Shown: positions 1 through 8,478 of the stretch, one piece after another
Position numbering within the stretch: position 1 is the stretch's first letter
Layout: every line of letters begins with the position of its first letter
Assembly (NCBI GenBank): GCA_041658245.1
Contig: JBBAAM010000012.1
Coordinates: forward strand, 7,880 to 71,879
DNA from: Fen-1258 sp041658245
GTDB lineage: Bacteria > Bacteroidota > Ignavibacteria > Ignavibacteriales > Melioribacteraceae
DNA length: 64,000 bases
Direction of reading: 5' to 3'
Notes under the pieces: model-generated
Database searches by the model: none
What the model saw: only the letters and a program-made list of their open reading frames with translations
Told to the model about the DNA's origin: nothing
Translations under genes and position numbers: made by a program

Positions 1-455
1 CTGTATTCTCTCACTTGGATGCTACAACAGTATTATCCCGTCAAATTTCTGAGCTTGGTATTTATCCTGCAGTTGATCCTCTCGATTCCACATCAAGAAT
101 TGTTCAACCTGATATTATCGGACAAGAACATTACAATGTTGCAAAACAAGTTAAAGAAGTTCTTCAAGCGTACAAAGATCTACAAGACATTATAAACATT
201 CTCGGTATGGATGAGCTTTCCGAAGAAGATAAAGTTACAGTACGACGTGCAAGAAGAATTCAAAGATTCTTAAGTCAACCGTTCTTTGTTGCAGAACAAT
301 TCACCGGTTTCCCCGGTAAATATGTTAAGATCGAAGACACAATAAGAAGTTTCAAAGAAATTCTTGAAGGTAAACATGATAATTTACCTGAGCAGGCTTT
401 TATGTATGTCGGTACAATAGAAGAAGCAGTTGAAAAAGCTAAGAGTATGCAATAA
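1..455 (+). CDS. atpD: ATP synthase F1 subunit beta, C-terminal part (5' end outside window)
   Basis: C-terminal part of the catalytic beta subunit of F1Fo ATP synthase. The frame is already open at the window edge (first full codon at position 3) and reads VFSHLDATTVLSRQ, followed by ELGIYPAVDPLDSTSR, the highly conserved beta-subunit segment after the nucleotide-binding domain. The rest is the helical C-terminal domain that includes the DELSEEDK stretch (the DELSEED loop that contacts subunit gamma/epsilon). About 150 residues are present out of the usual 460-475, so the gene is cut by the window and is not a pseudogene. atpC follows after about 40 bases, as in two-gene atpDC clusters. Identification is very safe. 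Confidence 0.97.
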   Translation, partial: VFSHLDATTVLSRQISELGIYPAVDPLDSTSRIVQPDIIGQEHYNVAKQVKEVLQAYKDLQDIINILGMDELSEEDKVTVRRARRIQRFLSQPFFVAEQFTGFPGKYVKIEDTIRSFKEILEGKHDNLPEQAFMYVGTIEEAVEKAKSMQ

Positions 456-494
456 GCCTAAGGCTCATAAATAAGCGGAGATTTATAATTTATT

Positions 495-905
495 ATGAAA
501 GAAATTTTTGTTGAAATAATTACTCCTTCAAAAAGCGCATATAAAGGACAAATAAAATCTATCACTGTGCCGGGAACACTCGGAAATTTTCAAGTGTTAT
601 TCAATCATTCCCCAATGTTAAGCACGTTTGAAATTGGGAAGATTAAGTTATCTGACTTTAATGATAAAGAGATTGAATATGCAACAAGCGGCGGGACAGT
701 AGAAGTAAATGATAATAAAATTTTAATTCTGGCAGATAGCGCTGAGACTTCAGATGAGATTGATATTGAACGTGCAAAAAAATCTTTTGAACGGGCAAAG
801 GAAAGATTGGCAAGCAGAAACAAAGGTGATATTGATATTATGCGTGCGGAACTTTCGCTTCAACGAGCAATTAATAGGATGAAAATGGTTGGAGCTTCTC
901 AGTAA
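495..905 (+). CDS. atpC: ATP synthase F1 subunit epsilon
   Basis: Epsilon subunit of the F1 central stalk, linking gamma to the c-ring and damping ATP hydrolysis. The 136 residues match the family length. The N-terminal beta-sandwich begins MKEIFVEIITPSKSAYKG and contains VPGTLGNFQVLFNHSPML, the classic epsilon signature (G-x-x-G-x-x-x-x-L-x-x-H-A/S-P). The C-terminal part (about residues 88-136) is the helical hairpin with A-x-x-R-A-x-x-R-L and RAELSLQRAINRMK. It lies 39 bases after atpD in the same direction and is followed by a strong terminator, so it ends the transcript. Confidence 0.95.
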   Translation: MKEIFVEIITPSKSAYKGQIKSITVPGTLGNFQVLFNHSPMLSTFEIGKIKLSDFNDKEIEYATSGGTVEVNDNKILILADSAETSDEIDIERAKKSFERAKERLASRNKGDIDIMRAELSLQRAINRMKMVGASQ

Positions 906-906
906 G

Positions 907-963
907 CAACCTTCGAGGTTATAATACCACCAACGATGTGTCAACCTCGAAGGTTGTGTTTTT
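907..963 (+). terminator. Rho-independent terminator after atpC
   Basis: A 14-base inverted repeat (arms 907-920 and 943-956, CAACCTTCGAGGTT and its complement) with a 22-base loop starts one base after the atpC stop and is followed by TGTTTTT. The arms are perfectly complementary. It may also act as a barrier to the convergent superoxide dismutase transcript. Confidence 0.8.
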
Positions 964-1018
964 CAGAATTTGCGTTGTGCAACACGCTCATATGCCCGGG
1001 TTTTTTTATTATTATTCG

Positions 1019-1744
1019 TCATTTAGCTGAAGCAAATCTCTTTGCAACTTCATCCCAGTTAACAACATTCCACCAAGCATTTAAGTAATCCGGTCTTCTG
1101 TTTTGGTAATGTAAATAATATGCATGTTCCCAAACATCAATACCAAGAACCGGGTAACCTTTAACATCAGCTACATCCATCAAAGGATTATCTTGATTTG
1201 GTGTTGATGATACAACCAATTTACCATCTGATAAAACCAACCATGCCCAGCCGGAACCGAATCGAGTTGCACCGGCGCTGTTTACAAGTTCTTTGAATTT
1301 ATCGAACGAACCAAATGTACCGTTGATTGCATCTGCAAGAGCACCGAATGGTTGACCGCCTTTATTTGGTCCCATAATATTCCAAAATATTGCATGGTTG
1401 TAATGACCGCCGCCGTTGTTTCTTACTGCTGCAGGTAATTTTGAAATCATCTTAAACATTTCTTCCAAAGATTTTCCAGCTAATTCGGTATTGGTTTCAA
1501 GAGCTTTGTTCAAATTATTAACATAAGCACCATGATGTTTATCGTGATGTATTTCCATTGTGCGCGCATCAATGTGCGGTTCCAATGCATCGAACGCATA
1601 TGGAAGCGGCGCCAATTCGAATTTACTCATTGTTATACTCCTATCTATTTTTTGATTTAATTTATTTGTTATTGCTTCAACTTTTATAACTCCGCCTGCA
1701 ACAGTTAACAATCCAAGCGATGTCAAAAATTTTTTTCTATCCAT
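1019..1744 (-). CDS. sodA: Fe/Mn superoxide dismutase, possibly with an N-terminal signal peptide
   Basis: Converts superoxide to oxygen and hydrogen peroxide. The enzyme proper begins MSKFELAPLPYAFDALEPHI and has the metal ligands in the usual places: H in HHDKHHGAYV, H in GGHYNHAIFW, and the D/H pair in LGIDVWEHAYYLHYQNRR. Two starts compete. An ATG at 1630 is preceded at ideal distance by AGGAG and gives a normal 203-residue cytoplasmic enzyme. The frame stays open upstream to an ATG at 1744, one base after the iscA-like stop, adding 38 residues (MDRKKFLTSLGLLTVAGG...) that look like a signal peptide with a Tat-like R-K-K-F-L start. I give the longer form. The shorter start has the better ribosome-binding site. 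Fe versus Mn cannot be settled by eye. Confidence 0.93.
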   Translation of the reverse strand: MDRKKFLTSLGLLTVAGGVIKVEAITNKLNQKIDRSITMSKFELAPLPYAFDALEPHIDARTMEIHHDKHHGAYVNNLNKALETNTELAGKSLEEMFKMISKLPAAVRNNGGGHYNHAIFWNIMGPNKGGQPFGALADAINGTFGSFDKFKELVNSAGATRFGSGWAWLVLSDGKLVVSSTPNQDNPLMDVADVKGYPVLGIDVWEHAYYLHYQNRRPDYLNAWWNVVNWDEVAKRFASAK

Positions 1745-1745
1745 T

Positions 1746-2099
1746 TTAGACACCGAACGATTCACCGCAGCCGCAAGTCTTTGTAGCATTTGGATTATTA
1801 AATACAAATCCTTTGCCGTTCAAACCATCGCTGAAATCCAGAATTGTTCCGCTTAGATAAAAGAAACTTTTTCCATCAACAACAAGTTTAATTCCTTCTT
1901 TTTCAATAATTGTATCACCGTCTTTTACATCACCGTCGAACCCAAGCTGGTAGGTCATACCGGAACAACCGCCGCCTTTTACACCGATACGGAGTGCATA
2001 ATCGGAAGGGATACTATTTTCTACTTTTATTTGTTTTACTTGTTTAATTGCTTTTTCTGTAATGTCAATTTCAGTTTGGACATTAACTTGTTCTGTCAC
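1746..2099 (-). CDS. HesB/IscA-family iron-sulfur cluster assembly protein
   Basis: A-type carrier that receives and hands over Fe-S clusters. The 117 residues contain the family core LRIGVKGGGCSGMTYQL with the first cluster-binding cysteine, and the C-terminal C-G-C-G motif (CGCGESFGV) with the other two. It could correspond to iscA, erpA or sufA, which cannot be told apart without a tree. A 13-base gap separates it from the small unknown gene upstream, and it abuts the superoxide dismutase downstream, so the three are probably one transcript. Pairing cluster assembly with superoxide defence makes sense, since superoxide destroys Fe-S clusters. Confidence 0.93.
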   Translation of the reverse strand: MTEQVNVQTEIDITEKAIKQVKQIKVENSIPSDYALRIGVKGGGCSGMTYQLGFDGDVKDGDTIIEKEGIKLVVDGKSFFYLSGTILDFSDGLNGKGFVFNNPNATKTCGCGESFGV

Positions 2100-2112
2100 T
2101 TTGAAGCTCCTT

Positions 2113-2418
2113 TCAATTAGGATTTACTTTTTGTTTGTCTATTTGTACAACATTATTCCCCAAAGAAAAATTCACTTTCCAGGCATTATTAGACATTTTT
2201 GTTAATTCGCCGGTATCTTCAAGCTTATTAATAAAATCATAAGCTACCTTTTCGGCTTGTGAGTATTTGATCGGAATATCTTTCTTCTCGAAATAACTTT
2301 TAATTGCATATTGAATATCGCGAAAGAATATGTTGGAGTTTAGATATAATCGGTATTTTACCTTCATAAAATTGAAGAAAATTGTTTTGTTTGATATAAG
2401 ATCGTTTAGTAGATCCAT
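2113..2418 (-). CDS. Small protein of unknown function
   Basis: 101-residue protein with no motif I recognise. It begins MDLLNDLISNKTIFFNF and has a mixed, mostly helical, soluble-looking composition rich in K, N and F, with no signal peptide or membrane segment. Its position, 13 bases ahead of the IscA-type gene with no terminator between, suggests it is the first gene of the iscA-sod transcript. The open frame is complete with an ATG start, which supports it as real. A role in Fe-S or oxidative-stress handling would only be guilt by association. Confidence 0.6.
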   Translation of the reverse strand: MDLLNDLISNKTIFFNFMKVKYRLYLNSNIFFRDIQYAIKSYFEKKDIPIKYSQAEKVAYDFINKLEDTGELTKMSNNAWKVNFSLGNNVVQIDKQKVNPN

Positions 2419-2875
2419 AATTAATCCTAATATTATTTTCGATTGATGTTATCTGAATGTGTAAAAAGTGAGCTTAATATAGCTACACAAAGTTATGAAA
2501 TACCAACCATTTTTTTGTTTTTTGTTGAAGAAATCATAGATTTGTACCCGAGATTAACAATCGTTAATCATTCATTTAGGTCAAACGACCGCTATTATGT
2601 CTTTCTGAACTCAGAGATATTCTTTCTTTGATTCAAAACAAATTTGGATTATTTTCTGTTGTTAATGGAATTTTATTAACAAGTTTTTACAACTAAATTC
2701 CAGCGGAAAGATAAGCTTTAGATTTCGAAATAATGAGGGTTTAATGCTATTATTTGAGAAAATTAAATCATTTTATCATAACAAGACTTACATTTCTACC
2801 AATCCTTATCTATGAAAATCTATTAATTAACTTATTCATTAATGATAAATCACTACTGAATTATATGGGAGGTCT
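2419..2875. other. Divergent intergenic region between the isc-sod set and hppA
   Basis: About 457 bases of AT-rich DNA between divergently transcribed genes. It must hold the promoters of both units. GGGAGG sits just upstream of the hppA start as its ribosome-binding site. A 62-codon frame inside (2443-2631) shows no protein-like features and I treat it as chance. I see no RNA gene. Confidence 0.5.
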
Positions 2876-5413
2876 ATGAAAAGAATCAAAGAACTTCTCC
2901 GTTCTAGAACCACCAAACGGTATTATCTACTCTTTATGATGATTGCATTTGCAGCCGGATTTGTTTGGATGCCTGGTGCCTCATCGCAAGAACCGACAGC
3001 ACTAATCGAAGGGGCAAAGAAATTCATTCCATTTTCGCTTTTCTCCGATCCAAAATACACTCCACTTGAAATTGGAGCGTTATTAACTGTACTAGGCATT
3101 GCTGTTGCCGGTCTCCTGTACGCTCTTCTCTTAGCGAAACAAGTTTCTGCTGCCGATAGTGGTACTAAGAAGATGCAAGAAATTGCAGCAGCAATTCGTG
3201 AAGGTGCAAATGCTTATTTATCCGCACAGTTCAAGAAAATAGGTCCACTAATTATTATCATAACAATTCTTCTCTTCCTTACTTATCAAGGAAGTGAAAG
3301 TGCATACCAATGGGGTCGTTCCGGTGCTTTTTTAATCGGTTCGATCTTTAGCTGGTTAGTTGGATTTGTTGGAATGCGTTTAGCAACAGTCGGGAATCTA
3401 AAGGTTGCTACAGCCGCAAAAAGAAGTTACGGTGAAGCAATGCAGCTCGGTTATAGAACAGGTACTGTTACCGGTATGTTAACCGATGGTCTAGGATTGC
3501 TTGGCGGTACATTAATCTTTTTACTATTTGGTGATCTTGCATACGAAGCATTATTAGGTTTCGGATTCGGCGGAACATTAATAGCATTGTTCATGCGCGT
3601 CGGCGGCGGAATATATACAAAAGCTGCTGACGTAGGTGCAGATTTAGTTGGTAAAATTGAAAAAGATATTCCTGAAGATGATCCACGTAACGCTGCTACA
3701 ATTGCCGATAACGTTGGTGATAACGTTGGTGATTGCGCCGGTATGGCATCTGATATTTTTGAAAGTTATGAAGTAACTATTGTCGCTGCGATGATTCTCG
3801 GTATATCAACTTTCGGACACAAGGGAGTTATCTTCCCATTATTAGTTCGAGGTATTGGTGTACTCGGATCTATCATTTCTACATACACAGTTAAAGCCGG
3901 TGCAAATGATACTTCGGATACTGCTCTTAAAAGTGTTCACCGCGGTTTCTGGATTGGATCCGTTATAAGTGTAGTTGGATTCTTCGTTATCGGTTTTAGT
4001 TATTTACACTTTACTCCGGAATATTTTGGTTTAGATAAATTAGCAGAGCTTAAAAATCTTGGTTATTGGGCGGTAGATCCAAACAACTTGCCGTGGTTTG
4101 CTAACTTTGGAATTCAAGGACTTGATTTACGCCCTGCCATTACAGCTTTAATTGGTGTATTCTTGGCTGTTGGGTTGAATAAAGTTACAAGTTATTATAC
4201 ACATACAAGTCACGCCCCGGTAAAAAGTCTTACAAAAGCTTGTACAACCGGACATGCAACAAACATCATTCAAGGATTCGCAGTTGGTTATGAAAGCACA
4301 GTTGCAATGATTCTTGTTATCGCACTTGCAATTTTCTTATCAGTTCTTACATATGCAGGCACACCACCACTCTTTATTGCTTACGGTGTTGCAATGACGG
4401 GTATTGGTATGTTAACCCTAACCGGCAATACTATTTCTATGGATGTATTTGGACCGGTAGCAGATAATGCCAATGGCATTGGTGAAATGGGTTACGATAA
4501 GGAAGAGATGGAAAAAGAAAAACCGGGCAGTTACAAACATGCTCGTCAAATTCTTGCCGATCTTGATGCGGTTGGAAACACAACAAAAGCAGAAACAAAA
4601 GGCATTGCAATCGGATCTGCAGTTATTGCCGCCGTATCATTGTTCTCAAGCTTCATTGCAATTATTGCAGTGGGCAGCGAAGATAAAATTAACCTTCTTA
4701 CAGTACCTCAGTATTTATTAGAAGCAGGGAAACTTACTGTTGCTAATCCGGTAGTATTTATTGGATTTTTAATAGGCGGCGCTGTTCCATTCTTATTCAG
4801 CAGTATGCTAATTAGAGCAGTCGGTCGTGCAGCATTTTATATTGTTCATGAATGCCGTATTCAATTCCGCGATAAAGAAATTTGGGCAGGTACAAAGAAA
4901 CCTGATTACGGTCGTGTTGTAAATATTTGTACAGTTACTGCTCAGAAAGAATTAGTTGGTCCCGGTCTTCTCGCAATTATGGCTCCGATGCTTGTTGGAT
5001 TCTTATTAGGTCCATATGCACTTGGCGGATTCTTGGCAGGTATGATCTTAGTCGGTCAGTTGCTGGCAGTATTTATGGCTAATGCCGGCGGCGCTTGGGA
5101 TAATGCTAAGAAGATGATTGAAGATGGTCTCTACGGCGGCAAAGGTTCAGAAGCTCATAAAGCAGCTATTACCGGTGATACTGTTGGCGATCCTCTTAAA
5201 GACACTGCCGGACCGGCAATCAATCCTTTGATAAAAGTTATGAATATGGTAAGCTTACTTACTTTAGGAATGGTTCTTAATTATGGTGTTATATCGCCAA
5301 AATCCGGTTCAATGGTAGTTGGAATTATTGCAGCGGTCATTTGTTCAGTTGCAATTGCTTGGGCTGTTTGGCAAAGCAAACGTGAAAGTGGTGATTTTGA
5401 AGTAGCAGAATAA
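2876..5413 (+). CDS. hppA: Membrane-bound proton-translocating pyrophosphatase (K+-independent type)
   Basis: Integral membrane enzyme that hydrolyses pyrophosphate and pumps ions across the cytoplasmic membrane. The catalytic loop DVGADLVGKIEKDIPEDDPR followed by NAATIADNVGDNVGDCAGM is the unmistakable family signature, and the C-terminal AITGDTVGDPLKDTAGPA loop is also intact. The 845 residues and many hydrophobic helices fit, though the N-terminus is longer than in short bacterial members. The motif GNTTKAETKG carries Lys and Thr at the positions that in characterised enzymes mark K+-independent, proton-pumping members (K+-dependent ones have Ala and Gly/Ala). Single-gene transcript with a good Shine-Dalgarno and a terminator behind it. 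Pyrophosphate from Acs (50.2 kb) and biosynthesis would be its fuel. Confidence 0.97.
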   Translation: MKRIKELLRSRTTKRYYLLFMMIAFAAGFVWMPGASSQEPTALIEGAKKFIPFSLFSDPKYTPLEIGALLTVLGIAVAGLLYALLLAKQVSAADSGTKKMQEIAAAIREGANAYLSAQFKKIGPLIIIITILLFLTYQGSESAYQWGRSGAFLIGSIFSWLVGFVGMRLATVGNLKVATAAKRSYGEAMQLGYRTGTVTGMLTDGLGLLGGTLIFLLFGDLAYEALLGFGFGGTLIALFMRVGGGIYTKAADVGADLVGKIEKDIPEDDPRNAATIADNVGDNVGDCAGMASDIFESYEVTIVAAMILGISTFGHKGVIFPLLVRGIGVLGSIISTYTVKAGANDTSDTALKSVHRGFWIGSVISVVGFFVIGFSYLHFTPEYFGLDKLAELKNLGYWAVDPNNLPWFANFGIQGLDLRPAITALIGVFLAVGLNKVTSYYTHTSHAPVKSLTKACTTGHATNIIQGFAVGYESTVAMILVIALAIFLSVLTYAGTPPLFIAYGVAMTGIGMLTLTGNTISMDVFGPVADNANGIGEMGYDKEEMEKEKPGSYKHARQILADLDAVGNTTKAETKGIAIGSAVIAAVSLFSSFIAIIAVGSEDKINLLTVPQYLLEAGKLTVANPVVFIGFLIGGAVPFLFSSMLIRAVGRAAFYIVHECRIQFRDKEIWAGTKKPDYGRVVNICTVTAQKELVGPGLLAIMAPMLVGFLLGPYALGGFLAGMILVGQLLAVFMANAGGAWDNAKKMIEDGLYGGKGSEAHKAAITGDTVGDPLKDTAGPAINPLIKVMNMVSLLTLGMVLNYGVISPKSGSMVVGIIAAVICSVAIAWAVWQSKRESGDFEVAE

Positions 5414-5427
5414 AAAAGTTTCACACT

Positions 5428-5466
5428 TTTCCCTCTCCTTTTTTAGGAGAGGGTTGGGGTGAGGTT
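5428..5466. repeat. Palindromic intergenic repeat (CTCTCC family), copy 1
   Basis: CCCTCTCCTTTTTTAGGAGA continues to GGGTTGGGGTGAGGTT. Its core is a self-complementary CCCTCTCC/GGAGAGGG hairpin. The same core with the same GTGAGGTT tail recurs at 12.02-12.09 kb, and a diverged relative lies at 18.83-18.89 kb. This looks like a dispersed repeat family. Confidence 0.7.
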
Positions 5467-5475
5467 AAATTTAAG

Positions 5476-5509
5476 AAGGGAAGGAGATTAATTCTCTTTC
5501 CCTTTTTTT
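5476..5509 (+). terminator. Rho-independent terminator after hppA
   Basis: Arms AAGGGAAGGAGA (5476-5487) and TCTCTTTCCCTT (5493-5504) pair along 12 bases with one G-T wobble, around a 5-base loop, followed by seven T (5503-5509). Confidence 0.8.
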
Positions 5510-5732
5510 ATAATTAAAATTATTTATCCGTAGTAATTATTTTTTTGTAATTTGATTAATGTTCTCATGAAACTCATTCTAAAAATATTAAATACTAACA
5601 GAGAAAAAATATTAGAGAAAAGAGCTGATTGATATTTTTATATACGAATAAACTCTTCCTACTTTGGAGAGGTTTTTTATTCACAGAATAGAAAAAATAT
5701 TATTCTTAGAAATGCAGTATGATACTCTAAAA

Positions 5733-5930
5733 TTAGATATTGAGGAATTCTTCTATGGTCAAACCGCAATCTTCAATAATTATTTTTCTAAGGAGAGACT
5801 TTTTGATTTCTTTACCCTTATGAAGCGGTACAACTGTAAGTTTATTCAGCTTTGAGTGGAATAAAATAACATGACTTCCTTTTAGTCTTAACTTTTTGAA
5901 ACCGATCTTTTTAAAATATTTATATAACAA
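5733..5930 (-). pseudogene. HicA-like mRNA interferase, 5'-truncated orphan
   Basis: HicA-family (YcfA-like, dsRBD-fold) toxin. LYKYFKKIGFKKLRLKGSHV with its G-S-H catalytic histidine, then VPLHKGKEIKKSLLRKII and an ...EEFL end, follow the family pattern closely over 65 residues. Only a TTG at 5930 is available as start. Reading upstream, the frame continues S-V-Q-E (still HicA-like) and then meets a TAG at 5943-5945 where the initiator region should be. I find no HicB antitoxin next to it. It is probably a decayed toxin gene, or a short form starting at the TTG. It lies 43 bases behind the polyprenyl synthase fusion gene. Confidence 0.6.
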
Positions 5931-5973
5931 TTCTTGGACAGACTAGTGGTTCTTGACAGCCTAAAAAAAAATC

Positions 5974-8163
5974 TTAAGTATCGTATGCAAGATCAAGCAT
6001 TTTAAGGCAGAGCATATTCAACATTATTTTTGGCTCGCAACTGGGAACAATTTCACTAAAACGCTCATTCTCATCCAGACTCATCTTCTTAGCTTTTTCC
6101 TTGCATTCTTCTATTGTACCTGAATTCCTTACAAGCTCAATTCCTTCTTTAATGATATCATCGTTTTTTCGGAGTTCTTTAGAGCATAAAATCTCTATCA
6201 ATCTTTGGCTATTTTTATTCTCTAATAATTTAATAGCTCTTGCAATTACATAAGTTAATTTACCGTTAGAAAGATCTTCTCCGCAAACTTTTGTCCATCT
6301 AGGAGAGTCGCTAAAGTTGTGGATGTCATCAATGATTTGAAAGGCGACAGCAAATGCGCGGGCATAATCAATACAAGTTTGCTTTATTTCATCATTAACT
6401 TCTGCAATCACTGCTGAAACTTCTGCCAGTCCTTTTGCACCTGCAGCAGTTTTATAATCATACATCTGTAAAATTTTTTCTTCGAGGGAGTCGTTCATCC
6501 ATTTTTTTAAGTTTTCCGGTGTTAAATATTTTGACCAATATATATCAACGGTTTGACCAAAATGTGCCTGGATGTATGTCTTCATCATTATTTCATGAAT
6601 GCGGAGTTTTTTTGTATCATCCAGATATTTATGGTTAAATAACTCAATTGAAGGGAGGAAGTATAAAGTGTTGCCGGCATTAAGGGATACATCAAGTCCG
6701 TACTTAAGATGAAGACATTCTTCACCTCTTCGTAAAAGGGAATTATCTTCAATGTCATCAATTATCAAAGCACCGGAATGTACTAGCTCGGCTAAGCATG
6801 CAGAAGCTTCATACTTCTCTGCAGTTACTCCAAGTGCTTCACCCATTAATATTCCGAAAATCGGTCTCCATCTTTTTCCTCTACGAGAAATAAGGTCCCA
6901 AACCGGAGTAGATAACAATTTAGTATATGCATCCGGTTCATTCTGCCAAAAAGGTTTTCCAACAAATTTTTGAATCTGTTGATTGTCAAATTCTTTCGGA
7001 AAGAATTCTTCTATTCTTTTATCTACTCTATCGGCAAGAGTCTGTAAATAATTTTGGAAATCGAATATAAACCCATAGCCAAAGAATTCAGCTCTAGCTC
7101 TTCCGTGAATTTCTTCTCCTTTAAGTTTTCCTGTAATCTTGCCGGCTCCTTCCCAAATAGCCCTGCAAATTCCGATTATTGCAATCTCTTGATCATCTGC
7201 TAAAGGTTCAAATTTCAAATCCAATCCTAATTCAGGAATTTGTATCTCACAAACTATAGGATATTTTATGTGTGTTCTCGGGCTTTCCCAGAATTTAGAA
7301 TGTTTTATAGTTACTTCTTTATATAACTCTAATTTTTTATCACTTATATGTACAATTGCATTTGAAAAAATTTCATCATTATTTTTCATCTGTTTATGAA
7401 CGGCAATCATAATGTCCATACCATTTTCTAAATTTATCCCGAACCAGTCCCAACCAAGAACTTTTTTATCTGTATCATTGGTAACAAACCATGATGAATC
7501 TCCCCATTGATGGTCGAACCAAGCTTTACCATAAACTTTTTCATTATTGACAGTTCCGGTTAAATGCATTCTTGGATAAGTAGCATAATTCATTTCTCCT
7601 TTTAACGATATGTTCTTCTCTTTGTTTTCAAGTAAAATTCTTGAATACTCAGGCTTCATTACAAAGGAAAAGGAATGATTAATTTCCGGTATAGAAAATT
7701 CCAGAGTAACTTCCTTTCCATTCAGCTCAAGTCTAATATCTTCCCAAAGAATTTCGAAAGGATCAGTTATTATTTTGGCAGTTTGTTGGCTTAATATAAT
7801 TGGTCGAGGTGGACCATGTTTTTTAAGTTCATTATATAAAACTTTTGCTAAATCTTTATCTAACTCAGTTTCATCCAGTCTTATTATGCCTTCTAAAATT
7901 CCATTAAGAATTGTAGTATCAATCTTACTTACAGTGTGATTTATTCCGGTTTCAATATCTAAATGAGAAATTATTAATGAAAATCCATTTTGTTTTGGTT
8001 CATTGTTTATAGAAACATTAGTCCTAAAAACGGTAATCATAAATTCGTATTTCTTATCATTCGGTAAAGAATAATTACCTTGGAAGAACCACCATTCTAC
8101 CGGGTAAGTCTCTTGAGGTAATTCTAACACCGTCATTTTTTCAGCAACTGTATTATTTCTCAT
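5974..8163 (-). CDS. Fusion of CrtC/AttH lipocalin-like domain and trans-polyprenyl diphosphate synthase
   Basis: 729-residue two-domain protein. Residues about 15-365 are a CrtC/AttH-type lipocalin-like domain: VEWWFFQGNY at the start, WFDHQWGD (about 215-222) as the carotenoid-hydratase/AttH signature, and an ending of W-E-G...GRARAEFFGYG. Residues about 380-729 are an isoprenyl diphosphate synthase: GKRWRP, the first Asp-rich motif DDIEDNSLLRRG (about 469-480), and a second motif FQIIDDIHNF in which the last Asp of DDxxD is Asn. The first domain type hydrates or isomerises isoprenoids. The second condenses IPP with allylic diphosphates. Fusion suggests a specialised terpenoid. ATG at 8163 is preferred to the TTG at 8220 because AAAAAGG lies 7 bases upstream. 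No other terpene genes are near. Confidence 0.85.
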   Translation of the reverse strand: MRNNTVAEKMTVLELPQETYPVEWWFFQGNYSLPNDKKYEFMITVFRTNVSINNEPKQNGFSLIISHLDIETGINHTVSKIDTTILNGILEGIIRLDETELDKDLAKVLYNELKKHGPPRPIILSQQTAKIITDPFEILWEDIRLELNGKEVTLEFSIPEINHSFSFVMKPEYSRILLENKEKNISLKGEMNYATYPRMHLTGTVNNEKVYGKAWFDHQWGDSSWFVTNDTDKKVLGWDWFGINLENGMDIMIAVHKQMKNNDEIFSNAIVHISDKKLELYKEVTIKHSKFWESPRTHIKYPIVCEIQIPELGLDLKFEPLADDQEIAIIGICRAIWEGAGKITGKLKGEEIHGRARAEFFGYGFIFDFQNYLQTLADRVDKRIEEFFPKEFDNQQIQKFVGKPFWQNEPDAYTKLLSTPVWDLISRRGKRWRPIFGILMGEALGVTAEKYEASACLAELVHSGALIIDDIEDNSLLRRGEECLHLKYGLDVSLNAGNTLYFLPSIELFNHKYLDDTKKLRIHEIMMKTYIQAHFGQTVDIYWSKYLTPENLKKWMNDSLEEKILQMYDYKTAAGAKGLAEVSAVIAEVNDEIKQTCIDYARAFAVAFQIIDDIHNFSDSPRWTKVCGEDLSNGKLTYVIARAIKLLENKNSQRLIEILCSKELRKNDDIIKEGIELVRNSGTIEECKEKAKKMSLDENERFSEIVPSCEPKIMLNMLCLKMLDLAYDT

Positions 8164-8478
8164 CAAATACCTTTTTGAAACAGTTAAATTTTGCTTATTA
8201 GATTCTGAAAATATAAACAATATGTGTCAAACTTATTTTATAAATAGATACACATTAAAACAAATTATCCTATCTATATCTCGTTAATAACATTACTATA
8301 ATTTCAATTTCCCCACAGGTTAAATAAATTTAACGCAGAGTCTCAATAAATAAAAATTATTGTATCTGCATTTTATATTCGGTATTTTAATTTAGTATCA
8401 CAAGAAGTTACTTCAAATAACTTTATTACAAAAAATAATTTCCTTTTCTCGTATTCATTAAATATTAGGAGGTAAGTT
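8164..8478. other. Intergenic region
   Basis: About 315 bases between divergent genes, very AT-rich. It should contain the promoters of the fusion gene and the outer-membrane protein. AGGAGG is at 8468-8473, just before the next start. No RNA gene or repeat was seen. Confidence 0.4.

Noticed and set aside
2443..2631. 62-codon frame between the isc-sod set and hppA
   Set aside because: No ribosome-binding site, no protein-like pattern, and it lies where two divergent promoters are needed.
4467..4721. 84-codon frame inside hppA, and similar long shadow frames inside nuoN, nuoL, citDE and livH
   Set aside because: They overlap strongly conserved coding sequence in other frames and have no features of their own.
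5664..5855. 63-codon plus-strand frame over the HicA-like sequence
   Set aside because: It is the antisense shadow of a frame with clear HicA residues.
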